Shown here: positions 50,406 to 58,932 of the stretch, in pieces
Layout of the letters: every line of letters starts with the position of its first letter
Numbering within the stretch: the first letter of the stretch is position 1
Source: an uncultured Collinsella sp.
Lineage (GTDB): Bacteria; Actinomycetota; Coriobacteriia; Coriobacteriales; Coriobacteriaceae
NCBI GenBank assembly: GCA_902493855.1
Contig: CABUQV010000002.1
Coordinates: 1-64,000, forward strand
Length of the DNA: 64,000 nt
Direction: 5' to 3'
Position numbers and translations under genes: made by a program
Notes under the pieces: model-generated
What the model saw: only the letters and a program-made list of their open reading frames with translations
Told to the model about the DNA's origin: nothing
Databases searched by the model: none

Positions 50406-50704
50406 CAAAAAAGCGCCCGTCCCTACAAGCTGGGACGAAGCGCCACGAAACGGACTGTACGCCCGCAAAAGCTCTTCGCTTAACCACCCAGCTTAGATGC
50501 CCTCGCCCGCGTATTCGCGCGCTCGCATCCGTTACTCGGCTGGCCTGTATCGACGACCATCTCGGCGATGTCTACTAAGACGAGCCTGCGCGGCACGTCC
50601 GTTGGGACCGCAGCTCCGGGGTGATTTTCATCGGTCGCATGCACGGGTTCTCAGCGCTCCCCGCTCTCTGTAGCATGCGGACGGCCGACTACTCGTCCCC
50701 ATCA
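50406..50704 (-). promoter_or_regulatory. Isoleucine T-box leader of ileS
   Basis: On the minus strand the leader starts GATGGGGACGAGTAGTC and contains AGAGAGCGGGG and GAGAACCCG. It also has GAAAATCACCCCGGAGC, where ATC (about 50623-50625) followed by A fits an isoleucine specifier codon. The T-box proper reads GGGTGGTTAAGCG near 50477-50489; its TGGT would pair with the ACCA end of uncharged tRNA-Ile. A terminator, GCGCTTCGTCCC/GGGACGGGCGC followed by TTTTTT (50407-50443), lies about 40 bases before the start codon. Uncharged tRNA should favour antitermination. Boundaries are within a few bases. Confidence 0.85.
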
Positions 50705-50849
50705 ACGCTTATGCGGAGTATGCTAGCACGTTCCGCGCCGGCGAAAAACCCTCAACACTGGTTTTATACGTTCGAAATTTCTCGCTATTACAGCCCTTCT
50801 CTAGGAGCAAAATACCTGAAAGCACTCTATCGAACGAAAGAAGGTTGCT

Positions 50850-51938
50850 ATGCGCACGATTGGAATGAGCGACTACACCGTCGGCGAGGATTGCTTTGAC
50901 GAGCTGCCCGGCGCGCTGGCCGAATACGGAGCGACCAAGGTCGCCATCATCGGTGGTAAGCGAGCACTTGCCGCAGCACTTCCCGGTATCGAAGCTGCGC
51001 TGGCAGGTACCGACGTCGAGATTCTGGAGACGCGCGTCTACGGTACCAACAGTACGCGCGCCAATATCGCCAAGGTCGTAAACTCCCCTGCCTGCCAGGA
51101 AGCCGACGTGCTCATTGCCTGTGGCGGCGGTAAGGCACTCGATACCGTCAAGACGGCGGCCATCGAGCTCAAGAAGATCGTCTTTACCGTGCCGACGATC
51201 TGCTCCAACTGCTCGGCCGCGACCGCCATTGCCGTTGTCTACAACGACGACGGCTCGCTCGAGGGCTATTCGTACCCCAACCGCCCCGCGCACATCTTCA
51301 TCAATCCCAAGATCATCGCCGAGGCTCCGGCGGAGTACTTCTGGGCCGGCGTGGGCGATGCCCTGTCCAAGCAGCCCGAAGTCGAGTACGCCACGAGCGC
51401 CGGCAACTTGGAGCACACCGCCGGTCTTGGCCTGGCGCTCGCCCACACCTGCTCCGAGCCGCTGTTTACCTATGGCGTGCAGGGTCTTGAGGACGTGCGC
51501 CAGGATCAGTCGACCGAGGCCGTCAAGCAGATCGCGCTCGACATCGTGGTCAACACGGGCTACGTCTCCAACCTGACCAACCAAAACGATTACTACTACA
51601 ACTCGAGCGTGGCACACGCGTTCTACAATGCGACGTGCAGCATTCCGCGCGAGGGAACCTATCTGCACGGCGAGGTCGTAAGCCTGGGCGTGCTCGTGCT
51701 GTTTGCCTATACTGGCGATACCGAGAACCTTGAGTGCTACGCCGCCTTTAACAAGCAGATGGGCCTGCCCGTGACGCTTGAGCAGGTCGGGCTTTCCGAG
51801 GCCGACATCCCTGCCCTGTGCGAGTACGCGCACGCCACCAACGAGTGGAAGCAGGGAAACCCCGAGCCCTTCACCGACGAGAAATTCGCCGCCGCCATCA
51901 AGGCAGCCAACGCCTACGGCCACTCTATCCTGGCCTAA
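50850..51938 (+). CDS. GldA-like iron-containing alcohol (glycerol-type) dehydrogenase
   Basis: A 362-residue dehydroquinate-synthase-fold oxidoreductase. The NAD-binding loop is CGGGKALDTVK (about 90-100), with VPTICSNCSAATAIAVVY following. Likely metal ligands are Asp in GVGDALSK, His in SVAHAFYN and His in YLHGEVVSLG. It resembles glycerol dehydrogenase GldA and related uncharacterised family members; the substrate cannot be fixed. GAAAGAAGG precedes the ATG. It is a single gene divergent from ileS with a strong terminator downstream. Confidence 0.88.
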   Translation: MRTIGMSDYTVGEDCFDELPGALAEYGATKVAIIGGKRALAAALPGIEAALAGTDVEILETRVYGTNSTRANIAKVVNSPACQEADVLIACGGGKALDTVKTAAIELKKIVFTVPTICSNCSAATAIAVVYNDDGSLEGYSYPNRPAHIFINPKIIAEAPAEYFWAGVGDALSKQPEVEYATSAGNLEHTAGLGLALAHTCSEPLFTYGVQGLEDVRQDQSTEAVKQIALDIVVNTGYVSNLTNQNDYYYNSSVAHAFYNATCSIPREGTYLHGEVVSLGVLVLFAYTGDTENLECYAAFNKQMGLPVTLEQVGLSEADIPALCEYAHATNEWKQGNPEPFTDEKFAAAIKAANAYGHSILA

Positions 51939-51946
51939 CCGACCAA

Positions 51947-51987
51947 AACCGCCACAAAGGGGACAGTACCTTTGTGGCGGTTTTTTA
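51947..51987. terminator. Terminator of the GldA-like gene (repeat family member)
   Basis: AACCGCCACAAAGG and CCTTTGTGGCGGTT form a perfect 14-base stem around GGACAGTA, followed by TTTTTTATT on the plus strand. The reverse strand reads CACAAAGGTACTGTCCCCTTTG, nearly identical to the terminator at 44146-44186. The T-run overlaps the stop of the convergent DUF523 gene. Confidence 0.88.
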
Positions 51988-52440
51988 TTGACGTAACATG
52001 CTCGAGTCAAATTCGCTTGCCGGGATAACGCGGTAGCCGTGGCGGAGCAGTAAATCAACGAAGACGCCGTTGCCCGCCGTAAGGGTGCCGCTGAATGTTC
52101 CGTCGTAGATGCGACCCGCACCGCACGAGGGGCTACGGTCCTGAAGGATGCACGCGACCATCTCTTCCGGTCCGCCTGCCTGCTCGCACATATCGAGCGC
52201 ACGTTGGGCACCCAGGCGAAATTCGCGATCAACCGAGATGCCCTCGCAGGTACGAACCTCGCCGTTCACAATCTCGGACGGCTTGCGCGGCGTGGGCAGG
52301 CCGCCAAAGACCTCGGGGCACACGAGGAGGACCTCGGTCCCCGTGCGCTCGCAAGCCTCGACCAACGCGCGGTGGTAGTTATCGAGCCCGTTATACTTGC
52401 AGCTCTCGCCCATCAAGCAGGCGCTCACCACGATCTTCAT
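51985..52440 (-). CDS. DUF523-family protein
   Basis: A 151-residue DUF523 (YbbK-like) protein. Conserved features are VVSACLMGESCKYNG at the N-terminus, VCPEVFGGLPTPRKPSEI, and ILQDRSPSCGAGRIYDG with conserved cysteines (Cys8, Cys14, the one in VCPE and the one in PSCG). These could bind a metal or cluster, but no activity is established for the family. ATG at 52440 gives MKIVVSACL. It stands alone between ftsH and the GldA-like gene. Confidence 0.88.
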   Translation of the reverse strand: MKIVVSACLMGESCKYNGLDNYHRALVEACERTGTEVLLVCPEVFGGLPTPRKPSEIVNGEVRTCEGISVDREFRLGAQRALDMCEQAGGPEEMVACILQDRSPSCGAGRIYDGTFSGTLTAGNGVFVDLLLRHGYRVIPASEFDSSMLRQ

Positions 52441-52456
52441 TTCCATCCCTCTCAAG

Positions 52457-52495
52457 CAAAACGCCCCATTTGAGAAAGCTGCTCAAATGGGGCGT
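52457..52495 (-). terminator. Intrinsic terminator of ftsH
   Basis: ACGCCCCATTTGAG (52461-52474) and CTCAAATGGGGCGT (52482-52495) form a perfect 14-base stem with a seven-base loop. On the minus strand it is followed by TTTTGC. It lies 27 bases after the ftsH stop. Confidence 0.85.
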
Positions 52496-52521
52496 CGGCG
52501 TTTACTGGCTCGGCCGCGGCG

Positions 52522-54429
52522 TTACTGCTGCTTGGGCATCAGCGGGTTCTCGCGCGTGAGGAGATTCATGAACTCCTCGCCCGTGATCGTCTCCTTCTTG
52601 TACAGATAACGAGCCAGCTCGTGGAGCTTGAACTTGTTTTCCTTGAGGATCTGCAGGGCGCGGTCGTGCGCATCCTCGATCAGCTTGGCGACAATCGCGT
52701 CCACGCGCTCGGCCGTACCGGGGGCGCAGGTGAGCGACGTGTCCTGATTGAGATACGCGTTCTGCACGGTACCGAGCGCCATCATGCCAAACTCGTCGGA
52801 CATACCAAAGCGCGTCACCATATTACGGGCGAGCTTGGTGGCCTGCTCGATGTCGTTGGCGGCGCCGGTCGTCATCTCTCCAAAGATGAGCTCCTCGGCT
52901 GCGCGGCCACCGCAATAGACGGCGAGCTTGTCCAAGACCTCCTGGCGCGTCGTCAGGAAGCGCTCGTCCTCCTCGACCTGCATGGTATAACCAAGAGCAC
53001 CGCTCGTGCGCGGCACGATGGTGATCTTCGTGACCGGCGCAGAGCCCTTCTGGCGAGCGGCAACGATGGCATGGCCGATCTCGTGATAAGAAACGACCTG
53101 CTTCTCGTGGTCGGACAGCACCGTGGACTTACGCTGTTGGCCGGCAATGACGACCTCCACCGACTCCTCGAAGTCGTCCTGGGTTGCACGCTTGCGACCC
53201 TCGCGAACGGCGCGCAGGGCGCCCTCGTTGATGATATTGGCCAGGTCGGCGCCCGAGGCACCGGGCGTGGCGCGGGCAATCGCGGTCAGGTCGATCGGCG
53301 GCTCGGTCTTCACGCTCTTGACATGCAGCTCGAGGATGTTCTTGCGGCCGGTCAGATCGGGCAGCTCAACGGGGATGCGGCGGTCAAAACGACCGGGGCG
53401 CAGTAGAGCGGGATCGAGACTGTCGGGGCGGTTGGTTGCGGCAAGGACAACGATACCCTTGTGGTTATCGAAGCCATCCATCTCGGTCAGCAACTGATTG
53501 AGCGTCTGCTCGCGCTCGTCGTTGCCGCTAAAGCCGCCGCCGTCGCGCTTTTTGCCGATGGTATCGATCTCGTCGATAAACACAATGCACGGGGCCTTTT
53601 CCTTGGCCTGCTTAAACAGGTCGCGCACCTTGGCGGCGCCACGGCCGACGAACATCTCGACGAACTCAGAACCCGAAATGCTAAAGAACGGAACACCAGC
53701 CTCGCCAGCAACAGCCTTGGCTAGCAGGGTCTTACCGGTACCCGGAGGGCCAACAAGGAGAGCACCGCGCGGCAGCTTGGCACCAATCTCCTCGTAGCGC
53801 TGGGGCTTCTCCAGAAAGTCGACGACCTCCTTGAGGGACTCCTTGGCCTCTTCCTGGCCGGCGACATCCTTAAAGGTCACGCCCACGTCCTTGGAGGCGA
53901 TCACGCGCGCGCCGGACTTGCCCAGTCCACCGCCGCCAAAGCCACCGCCGCCAAAGTTCATCGAAGGACCGTCATCACCCATGGCCTTCTTCATGCGGCG
54001 GTTGAGCCACCAGCCGATCAGGAAGAAAATCGCCATGGGAAGGATGAGCGTGAGCAGGTAGTAGGTCATCAAACCCGAGTTTTTATCGGGAACAACCGAC
54101 TCCAGCGAAGCGCCAGACTCAAGCACGCGATCGGTAAAGCCCGCATCATTCGGCACACCGGTCGTCTTGTAGGCGATGTTCTCGTCCTCGCCCTTCTTAG
54201 TGTAATAAATCGTGTAATCGTCCGTGTTGTACTCGACCTTGTCGACGCTCTTCTTATCGAGCGCTTTGACAAACGTCGAGTAATCGGTCTTCGTAATCTG
54301 CTGCGTGTGACCGATGTTGGGGAACAGAACGGTCGAGAGCACGAGGTAGACGACGAAGGCGATGAGCACGTAGAGGATCATATTCCGTCTACGTTTGTTG
54401 TCATCCATCTCCATCTGCTTGAACTCCAT
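52522..54429 (-). CDS. ftsH: ATP-dependent zinc metalloprotease FtsH
   Basis: A 635-residue membrane AAA protease. Two transmembrane helices (ILYVLIAFVVYLVLSTVLF near 18-36 and a second near 122-142) flank an extracytoplasmic domain, followed by a glycine-rich linker. The AAA module has Walker A VGPPGTGKTLLAKA, Walker B CIVFIDEIDTIG and the SRH. The protease has the zinc site HEIGHA and a third-ligand region TTGAANDIEQAT. The start MEFKQMEMDDNKRR could also be the second or third Met (54414/54408). It is a single gene with its own terminator. Confidence 0.95.
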   Translation of the reverse strand: MEFKQMEMDDNKRRRNMILYVLIAFVVYLVLSTVLFPNIGHTQQITKTDYSTFVKALDKKSVDKVEYNTDDYTIYYTKKGEDENIAYKTTGVPNDAGFTDRVLESGASLESVVPDKNSGLMTYYLLTLILPMAIFFLIGWWLNRRMKKAMGDDGPSMNFGGGGFGGGGLGKSGARVIASKDVGVTFKDVAGQEEAKESLKEVVDFLEKPQRYEEIGAKLPRGALLVGPPGTGKTLLAKAVAGEAGVPFFSISGSEFVEMFVGRGAAKVRDLFKQAKEKAPCIVFIDEIDTIGKKRDGGGFSGNDEREQTLNQLLTEMDGFDNHKGIVVLAATNRPDSLDPALLRPGRFDRRIPVELPDLTGRKNILELHVKSVKTEPPIDLTAIARATPGASGADLANIINEGALRAVREGRKRATQDDFEESVEVVIAGQQRKSTVLSDHEKQVVSYHEIGHAIVAARQKGSAPVTKITIVPRTSGALGYTMQVEEDERFLTTRQEVLDKLAVYCGGRAAEELIFGEMTTGAANDIEQATKLARNMVTRFGMSDEFGMMALGTVQNAYLNQDTSLTCAPGTAERVDAIVAKLIEDAHDRALQILKENKFKLHELARYLYKKETITGEEFMNLLTRENPLMPKQQ

Positions 54430-54506
54430 CTACTGGGGTTGATAATGTTTTCTAGAATACCCAACCCGGACGGCGATAAACCGACGCCGGGCACGAAAGG
54501 ACAGAG

Positions 54507-54754
54507 ATGGCATCACTGGAAGTCGGCAAGGTTCAAATCTATACGGGCGACGGCAAGGGCAAGACGACGGCTGCGTTGGGGCGCGAGAGGATGTCGAGGA
54601 ACTGATTGCGATAAAGCCCGCCACCACGGAGCTCGTGCTCACCGGCCGCGGGCTGCTGCCGTTGGCCGACCTTGCGGACTTAGTCACCGAAATGCGCCCC
54701 GTCAAACACTACTTCGACGAAGGCTTCCTGGCCCGCCAAGGCATCGAATACTAA
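54507..54754 (+). pseudogene. cobA: cobA/btuR remnant: corrinoid adenosyltransferase with internal deletion
   Basis: An AAAGGA site and ATG at 54507 start MASLEVGKVQIYTGDGKGKT and continue TAALG, the exact N-terminus of CobA/CobO/BtuR with its P-loop. The sequence then breaks and reaches TGA at 54605 after 32 codons. In another frame it resumes with the authentic C-terminus (EDVEELIAIKPATTELVLTG, VTEMRPVKHYFDEGF, QGIEY) up to TAA at 54752. About 90-110 residues, with the substrate region, are missing and the two ends are out of frame, so it is not functional. CobA makes adenosylcobalamin. This is the second corrinoid gene in the window with an internal deletion. Confidence 0.85.
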
Positions 54755-54755
54755 T

Positions 54756-54838
54756 TGATCCGAAGGGGGCGGAGGAAAACGGATCATCGACATCACGACG
54801 GAGAGCAATGATCCGTTCTCCTCCGCCCCAAGGGATCA
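54756..54838. repeat. Long inverted repeat between cobA remnant and MATE gene
   Basis: Arms of about 31 bases (54756-54787 and 54808-54838; GGGGGCGGAGGA...ACGGATCAT) pair with few mismatches around a 20-base loop. The element touches the stop codon of the convergent MATE gene and may act as a bidirectional terminator, though T-runs are weak. Apart from the cobA remnant, the 54430-54838 interval holds nothing else that I recognise. Confidence 0.75.
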
Positions 54839-56188
54839 TTAGGCAGTGGCGCGGCCTAGCCAGTTGCCACTGTGGTGGTAGATGGTGAACATCGTGGCCG
54901 TGATGAGCCAGGTTACGGGGTAAACCAACAGCAGGTGCTCAAGAGACGGATCGAACGGCATAATCGCAAACACCCAGATCACCCTCAAGACAACGGTGCC
55001 AAAGATGGTGAGCATCATAGGCTGCAAGCTCACGCCAGCGCCGCGAATGGAGCCCGACACGTTCTCGATAATCGAGAAAATCGCATAGAACGGCGCAATG
55101 AAATGGATGATGGTCGTGGTGTACGCCGAAATCGAAGCATCGTCGACAAACAAACGCGACAGCGGACCCGAAAACACCAGGAGCACGGCAGACAGGCCAC
55201 CAATGAGCATAAACGAAAGCACGAGCGACGTGTGATATCCCTTGCGCATGCGCTCGTAATTGCGCGCGCCAAAGTTCTGCGCCGAGAACGTAGTGATCGA
55301 TACGCCGAGCGCCTCGGTCACCATCCAGATAATGCCATCCAGGCGCCCAGATAGACCCCAAGCAGTCGTGACATCGGCGCCAAACGAATTAACCGACACC
55401 TGGATCAGAACGTTCGAGATCGAATAGGCAGCCGATTGAAAACCGAGTGGCAGACCACACGAGATCATACTCTTGCAAATACCGCGATCGATGCCGAGCT
55501 TAGACAGCGAAAGACGCCATGCACCCGGAGCGCGCATCATGCGCAACACGATCATCGTTGCATTGGAGCAAATGGTCAGAGCCACTGCGATGCCGCAGCC
55601 CAGCGCCTCCATATGCAACACAGCGACAAAGATGATATCCAGCACCACGTTAACCAGGCAGCCAGAGGCAATGATCACGGCGGGCCCGCGCGTGTCGCCC
55701 ACGGCACGCAGCAGTGCGGTTCCCATATTAAGCAGCAGTGCGGCAACCATCGCGGCAAAATAACAGCGAGCATAGGCCACGCCCTCGGCCAATAATTCAT
55801 GCGGCGTGTTCATAAGCACCAGCATGGGCTCAACGAACACTATGCCAAGAATCGAGAAAACGATACCGCCCACCAGTGCGAGCGTCATGGCTGTATGGAC
55901 CGAACGACTCAGTCGCTCATCATCGTGCTGGCCAAAATACTGACCGGTAATGACCGCGCAGCCGGCGCCGACGCCAACGCAAAAGCCAATGCAGAGCTCG
56001 GTGAGCACCATCGTGGCTTGAATGCCACCCAGCGCAAGCTTGCCGCCAAACTGGCCAACGATATACGTACCGATAAGCGTGTAGGCCTGCTGAAAAAACG
56101 AACTAAAAAAGATGGGAACGCACAGCGACAGCAATTGCTGCCAAATGACTCCTTGCGTTACATCGATAGCCGTAGATTTCTTAGCCAC
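54839..56188 (-). CDS. MATE-family multidrug/Na+ efflux transporter
   Basis: A 449-residue MATE transporter with twelve hydrophobic segments in two homologous halves. Typical motifs are FSSFFQQAYTLIGTYIVGQF, NMGTALLRAVGDTRGPAVI and LSGRLDGIIWMVTEALGVSI. It belongs to the DinF/NorM-like branch common in Firmicutes and Coriobacteria; the substrate is unknown. The GTG at 56188 is four bases after GGGGAGGG and gives VAKKSTAIDVTQG; an upstream frame extension begins inside the ribosome-binding region. It is convergent with the cobA remnant. Confidence 0.92.
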   Translation of the reverse strand: MAKKSTAIDVTQGVIWQQLLSLCVPIFFSSFFQQAYTLIGTYIVGQFGGKLALGGIQATMVLTELCIGFCVGVGAGCAVITGQYFGQHDDERLSRSVHTAMTLALVGGIVFSILGIVFVEPMLVLMNTPHELLAEGVAYARCYFAAMVAALLLNMGTALLRAVGDTRGPAVIIASGCLVNVVLDIIFVAVLHMEALGCGIAVALTICSNATMIVLRMMRAPGAWRLSLSKLGIDRGICKSMISCGLPLGFQSAAYSISNVLIQVSVNSFGADVTTAWGLSGRLDGIIWMVTEALGVSITTFSAQNFGARNYERMRKGYHTSLVLSFMLIGGLSAVLLVFSGPLSRLFVDDASISAYTTTIIHFIAPFYAIFSIIENVSGSIRGAGVSLQPMMLTIFGTVVLRVIWVFAIMPFDPSLEHLLLVYPVTWLITATMFTIYHHSGNWLGRATA

Positions 56189-56313
56189 ACGCCCTCCCCA
56201 CACGCATACGTCATACAACAAAACAGCAATTTAAAACCAAAGCCAAAACCAGCTTAGCACCGACTGGCGACGACCGAAACACCCCGAATTAGAGCACGGT
56301 GCGGAATAACTGC

Positions 56314-57228
56314 CTAGTGATACAAACCCGGCTGGTAGTGATACTCATTGCTCACGTGCGGGCATAGCTGCCAAAAGGCGACGGCGCTCGCCGCGGCCAC
56401 GTTGAGCGAATCGACCCCGTGCGCCATCGGAATACGCACCGCGTGGTCACAGCCGGCAATGGTCTTGGCGCCCAAGCCAGCACCCTCGGTGCCCATAAAA
56501 ATCGCCAGGCGATCAACCTCCTGCAGCGCAGGATCGTCCAGGGAAACGGAGTCGTCCGTCAGCGCCATCGCAGCGCACGAAAAACCGGCTTCGTGCAGTG
56601 CCGCCAGGCCATCGTGCGGCCACACACGAGCCTCGCTGCCAATACGCGTCCACGGCACCTGAAACACCGTGCCCATGCTCACGCGGGCCGAGCGACGGTA
56701 CAGCGGGTCGCAGCACGTCGGACTGACCAAAATACCGTCGACATTGAGCGCGGCGGCCGAGCGGAAAATCGCACCCACGTTCGTGTGGTCGACAATACCC
56801 TCGAGCACGCACACGCGCACCGGGCGCTCCCCCGCCGCCTCGACGACGCCACCCAAGAACTCATCAACCGGAATCTGCCGCGGGCGACGAAACGCCGCGA
56901 GCGCACCGCGCGTCACGTTAAAGCCCGTCAGCTGCTCCATGAGCTCCATGGAAGCCACGAACACGGGAACCGGACCCGCTCCCTCGCGCACGACAAGCTG
57001 GTCAAACAGCGGCATCATCTGGTCGAGCCAGCGCTCGCCTAAAAGAAAGCTCACCGGCTCGTATCCGGCGCGAACCGCACGCTCGATGACCTTGGCACTC
57101 TCGGCGATAAAAATGCCCTTCTGCGGCTCCAGCACGCAGCGAAGCTCACGCTCGGTCAGTCGCACGTAAGCATCGAGCCGCTCGTCCTCGAGCGAATCGA
57201 TTCGCAGCACCTCAACGGCATCAGTCAT
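56314..57228 (-). CDS. SpoU/TrmH-family RNA 2'-O-methyltransferase
   Basis: A 304-residue SPOUT enzyme with an N-terminal substrate-binding domain (DAYVRLTERELRCVLEPQ, FIAESAKVIERAV) and the knotted C-terminal SpoU domain (EGIVDHTNVGAIFRSAAALN, FMGTEGAGLG, IPMAHGVDSLNVAAASAV), containing motifs 1-3 with the conserved Asn, Glu and Ser. It methylates a ribose in rRNA or tRNA; the target is not predictable. ATG at 57228 (MTDAVEVLRI) is chosen over an upstream frame extension. Confidence 0.92.
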   Translation of the reverse strand: MTDAVEVLRIDSLEDERLDAYVRLTERELRCVLEPQKGIFIAESAKVIERAVRAGYEPVSFLLGERWLDQMMPLFDQLVVREGAGPVPVFVASMELMEQLTGFNVTRGALAAFRRPRQIPVDEFLGGVVEAAGERPVRVCVLEGIVDHTNVGAIFRSAAALNVDGILVSPTCCDPLYRRSARVSMGTVFQVPWTRIGSEARVWPHDGLAALHEAGFSCAAMALTDDSVSLDDPALQEVDRLAIFMGTEGAGLGAKTIAGCDHAVRIPMAHGVDSLNVAAASAVAFWQLCPHVSNEYHYQPGLYH

Positions 57229-57337
57229 AGCAGCCAGCCTGTACCCTTCTTTACAGCACATCTATACCAAACGAGGCGACGCTAAGCGCCGCCCCATGCA
57301 TTCAATCAACCCGATGATACCGTTCACGCCAGACGAT

Positions 57338-57856
57338 TTACGCCTCGATGCGACGATACGTCACGAACTCATAATTGACGCCCTCGTCACCCTCACCGGC
57401 GGCAATCGTCGCGACCCCGCTACGCTGCGCAATCTCCCACGCGGGATCGGCGTCCAAGTCGGGAAAGTACGTGTCCACGACATGCACGCAGCGGTTATGA
57501 GTGACCTCGGCCTCCACGCAGTACGGCAAAAACTGCCGATAGACATCGCCGCCACCGATCACCCAGGCAACGAGCTCATCGGCAACCGCAGAGAGCGCTT
57601 CGTCAACGCTATGCACCACGTCGACGCCCTCGTGGGTAAAGCCCATATCGCGCGTAAGCACGATATTGCGGCGGTTCTTGAGAGGACGCCCGCCGGGAAA
57701 ACTCAGCAGCGTCTTGCGTCCCATGATAACCGGGCAGCCCTTGGTGCAGGCCACAAAATGGCGCATATCGGCGCGATTGGACACCACCATGTCGCCCTCG
57801 CACCCAATGCCCCAATCGTCACACACGGCGACGATAGCAGATAGCTTACACGTCAT
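57338..57856 (-). CDS. folA: Dihydrofolate reductase
   Basis: A 172-residue DHFR that reduces dihydrofolate to tetrahydrofolate. Recognisable blocks are LSAIVAVCDDWGIGCEGD at the start (a GIG variant of the substrate loop), GCPVIMGRKTLLSFPGGRPL for NADPH binding, and VIGGGDVYRQFLPYC near the C-terminus. It lies nine bases downstream of thyA, whose reaction creates the dihydrofolate it recycles. The start MTCKLSA at 57856 is preferred over MVLMTC. Confidence 0.93.
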   Translation of the reverse strand: MTCKLSAIVAVCDDWGIGCEGDMVVSNRADMRHFVACTKGCPVIMGRKTLLSFPGGRPLKNRRNIVLTRDMGFTHEGVDVVHSVDEALSAVADELVAWVIGGGDVYRQFLPYCVEAEVTHNRCVHVVDTYFPDLDADPAWEIAQRSGVATIAAGEGDEGVNYEFVTYRRIEA

Positions 57857-57865
57857 GAGCACCAC

Positions 57866-58714
57866 CTACACCGCAATGGGAATGTTCTTGACCTGCGGGC
57901 CGTGCTCATAGCCCTCGACGATCAGGTCATCGGTCGTAAACGCATAGAAGTCATGCACATCGGGGTTGAGCGTTACCTTGGGTGCCGCAAACTGCGGACG
58001 CTCGATAAGCTCGCGGACGATATCGACATGACGATCATAGATATGGGCGTCGGCGATCACGTGCAGCAGCTCACCGGGAATCATATCGACCGACTGCGCG
58101 ACCATCATCAGCAAAATGGCGTACTGGCACACGTTCCAGTTGTTCGCGGCCAAAATGTCCTGGCTGCGCTGGTTGAGAATCATGTTGAGCGTCGGCTTGT
58201 CGTCCTGAGGACGCTGCGTCACGTTATAGGTCACGCTATAGGCGCACGGATAAAGGTGCATCTCGGACAGATCGCTAAACACGTACGTATTGGTCATAAT
58301 GCGGCGACTATACGGCGTGTGCTTAAGGTCGTACAGCACACGGTCCATCTGGTCGAAGTCGCCCTCGACGTAATGGCTCTTCTGACCAATCTGATAGCCG
58401 TAGGCTTTACCGATGGAACCGGTCTCATCGGCCCACTCATCCCAGATATGGCTGTTGAGATCGTGCACGTTATTGGACTTCTTTTGATAGATCCACAGAA
58501 TCTCGTCCATGGCAGACTTAAGCGCCGTACGACGCAGGGTGAGCGCGGGGAACTCCTCGCGCAGATCATAGCGCGCCGTGACACCAAAGTTTTTAATGGT
58601 ATAGGCAGGGGTGCCGTCCTCCCACACCGGACGGACCTTTTGGCCCTCGGTGGTGGTGCCATGGTCCAAGATATCGCGGCACATGGTTACAAACTGCTGA
58701 TCAGCTTTGCTCAT
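57866..58714 (-). CDS. thyA: Thymidylate synthase
   Basis: A 282-residue ThyA that makes dTMP from dUMP with methylene-tetrahydrofolate. The catalytic cysteine is in MHLYPCAYSVTYN and the dUMP-binding arginine pair in TPYSRRIMTN. NQRSQDILAANNWNVCQYA replaces the usual RSxDxxLGxPFN, placing this in the divergent branch (fewer N-terminal residues, Trp-Asn variant). The C-terminal tail (PQVKNIPIAV) is intact. ATG at 58714 follows AGGAGGGTCA. It is transcribed with folA and diverges from the DUF134-NifX gene. Confidence 0.93.
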   Translation of the reverse strand: MSKADQQFVTMCRDILDHGTTTEGQKVRPVWEDGTPAYTIKNFGVTARYDLREEFPALTLRRTALKSAMDEILWIYQKKSNNVHDLNSHIWDEWADETGSIGKAYGYQIGQKSHYVEGDFDQMDRVLYDLKHTPYSRRIMTNTYVFSDLSEMHLYPCAYSVTYNVTQRPQDDKPTLNMILNQRSQDILAANNWNVCQYAILLMMVAQSVDMIPGELLHVIADAHIYDRHVDIVRELIERPQFAAPKVTLNPDVHDFYAFTTDDLIVEGYEHGPQVKNIPIAV

Positions 58715-58852
58715 TGACCCTCCTGTCAGTCGCCTATAAGCGAGATTTATTGTAGCCCAGGCGCGCGAGTGTCGAATTGGACACTTAGTCCGGCACACGC
58801 AATGCACGGCAGCGCGGCTCCGCATGCGGCAACGAGGCATCTTAGCCTTTTT

Positions 58853-58918
58853 CTGACATATGACAGAAATGCCTTGCGCCCAACGACTAACGCGTTATCC
58901 TATTGTTGACATATGTCA
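58853..58918. promoter_or_regulatory. Twin TGACATATGTCA-type operators upstream of the DUF134-NifX gene
   Basis: CTGACATATGACAG (58853-58866) and the perfect palindrome TGACATATGTCA (58907-58918) flank a likely promoter (TTGCGC at 58874, TATCCT at 58896-58901). The second site overlaps the expected transcription start and sits four bases before the AGGAG ribosome-binding site. This is an arrangement for repression, probably by the DUF134 protein itself. Confidence 0.65.
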
Positions 58919-58932
58919 GATAAGGAGTGTGC

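Noticed and set aside
47964..50483. Long plus-strand open frame over ileS (about 840 codons)
   Set aside because: It is antisense to a complete, motif-verified ileS and shows no recognisable domains.
54430..54506. Possible separate promoter or small gene upstream of the cobA remnant
   Set aside because: TTGATA and TAGAAT near 54439-54458 are only eight bases apart, too close for a promoter; no frame of interest.
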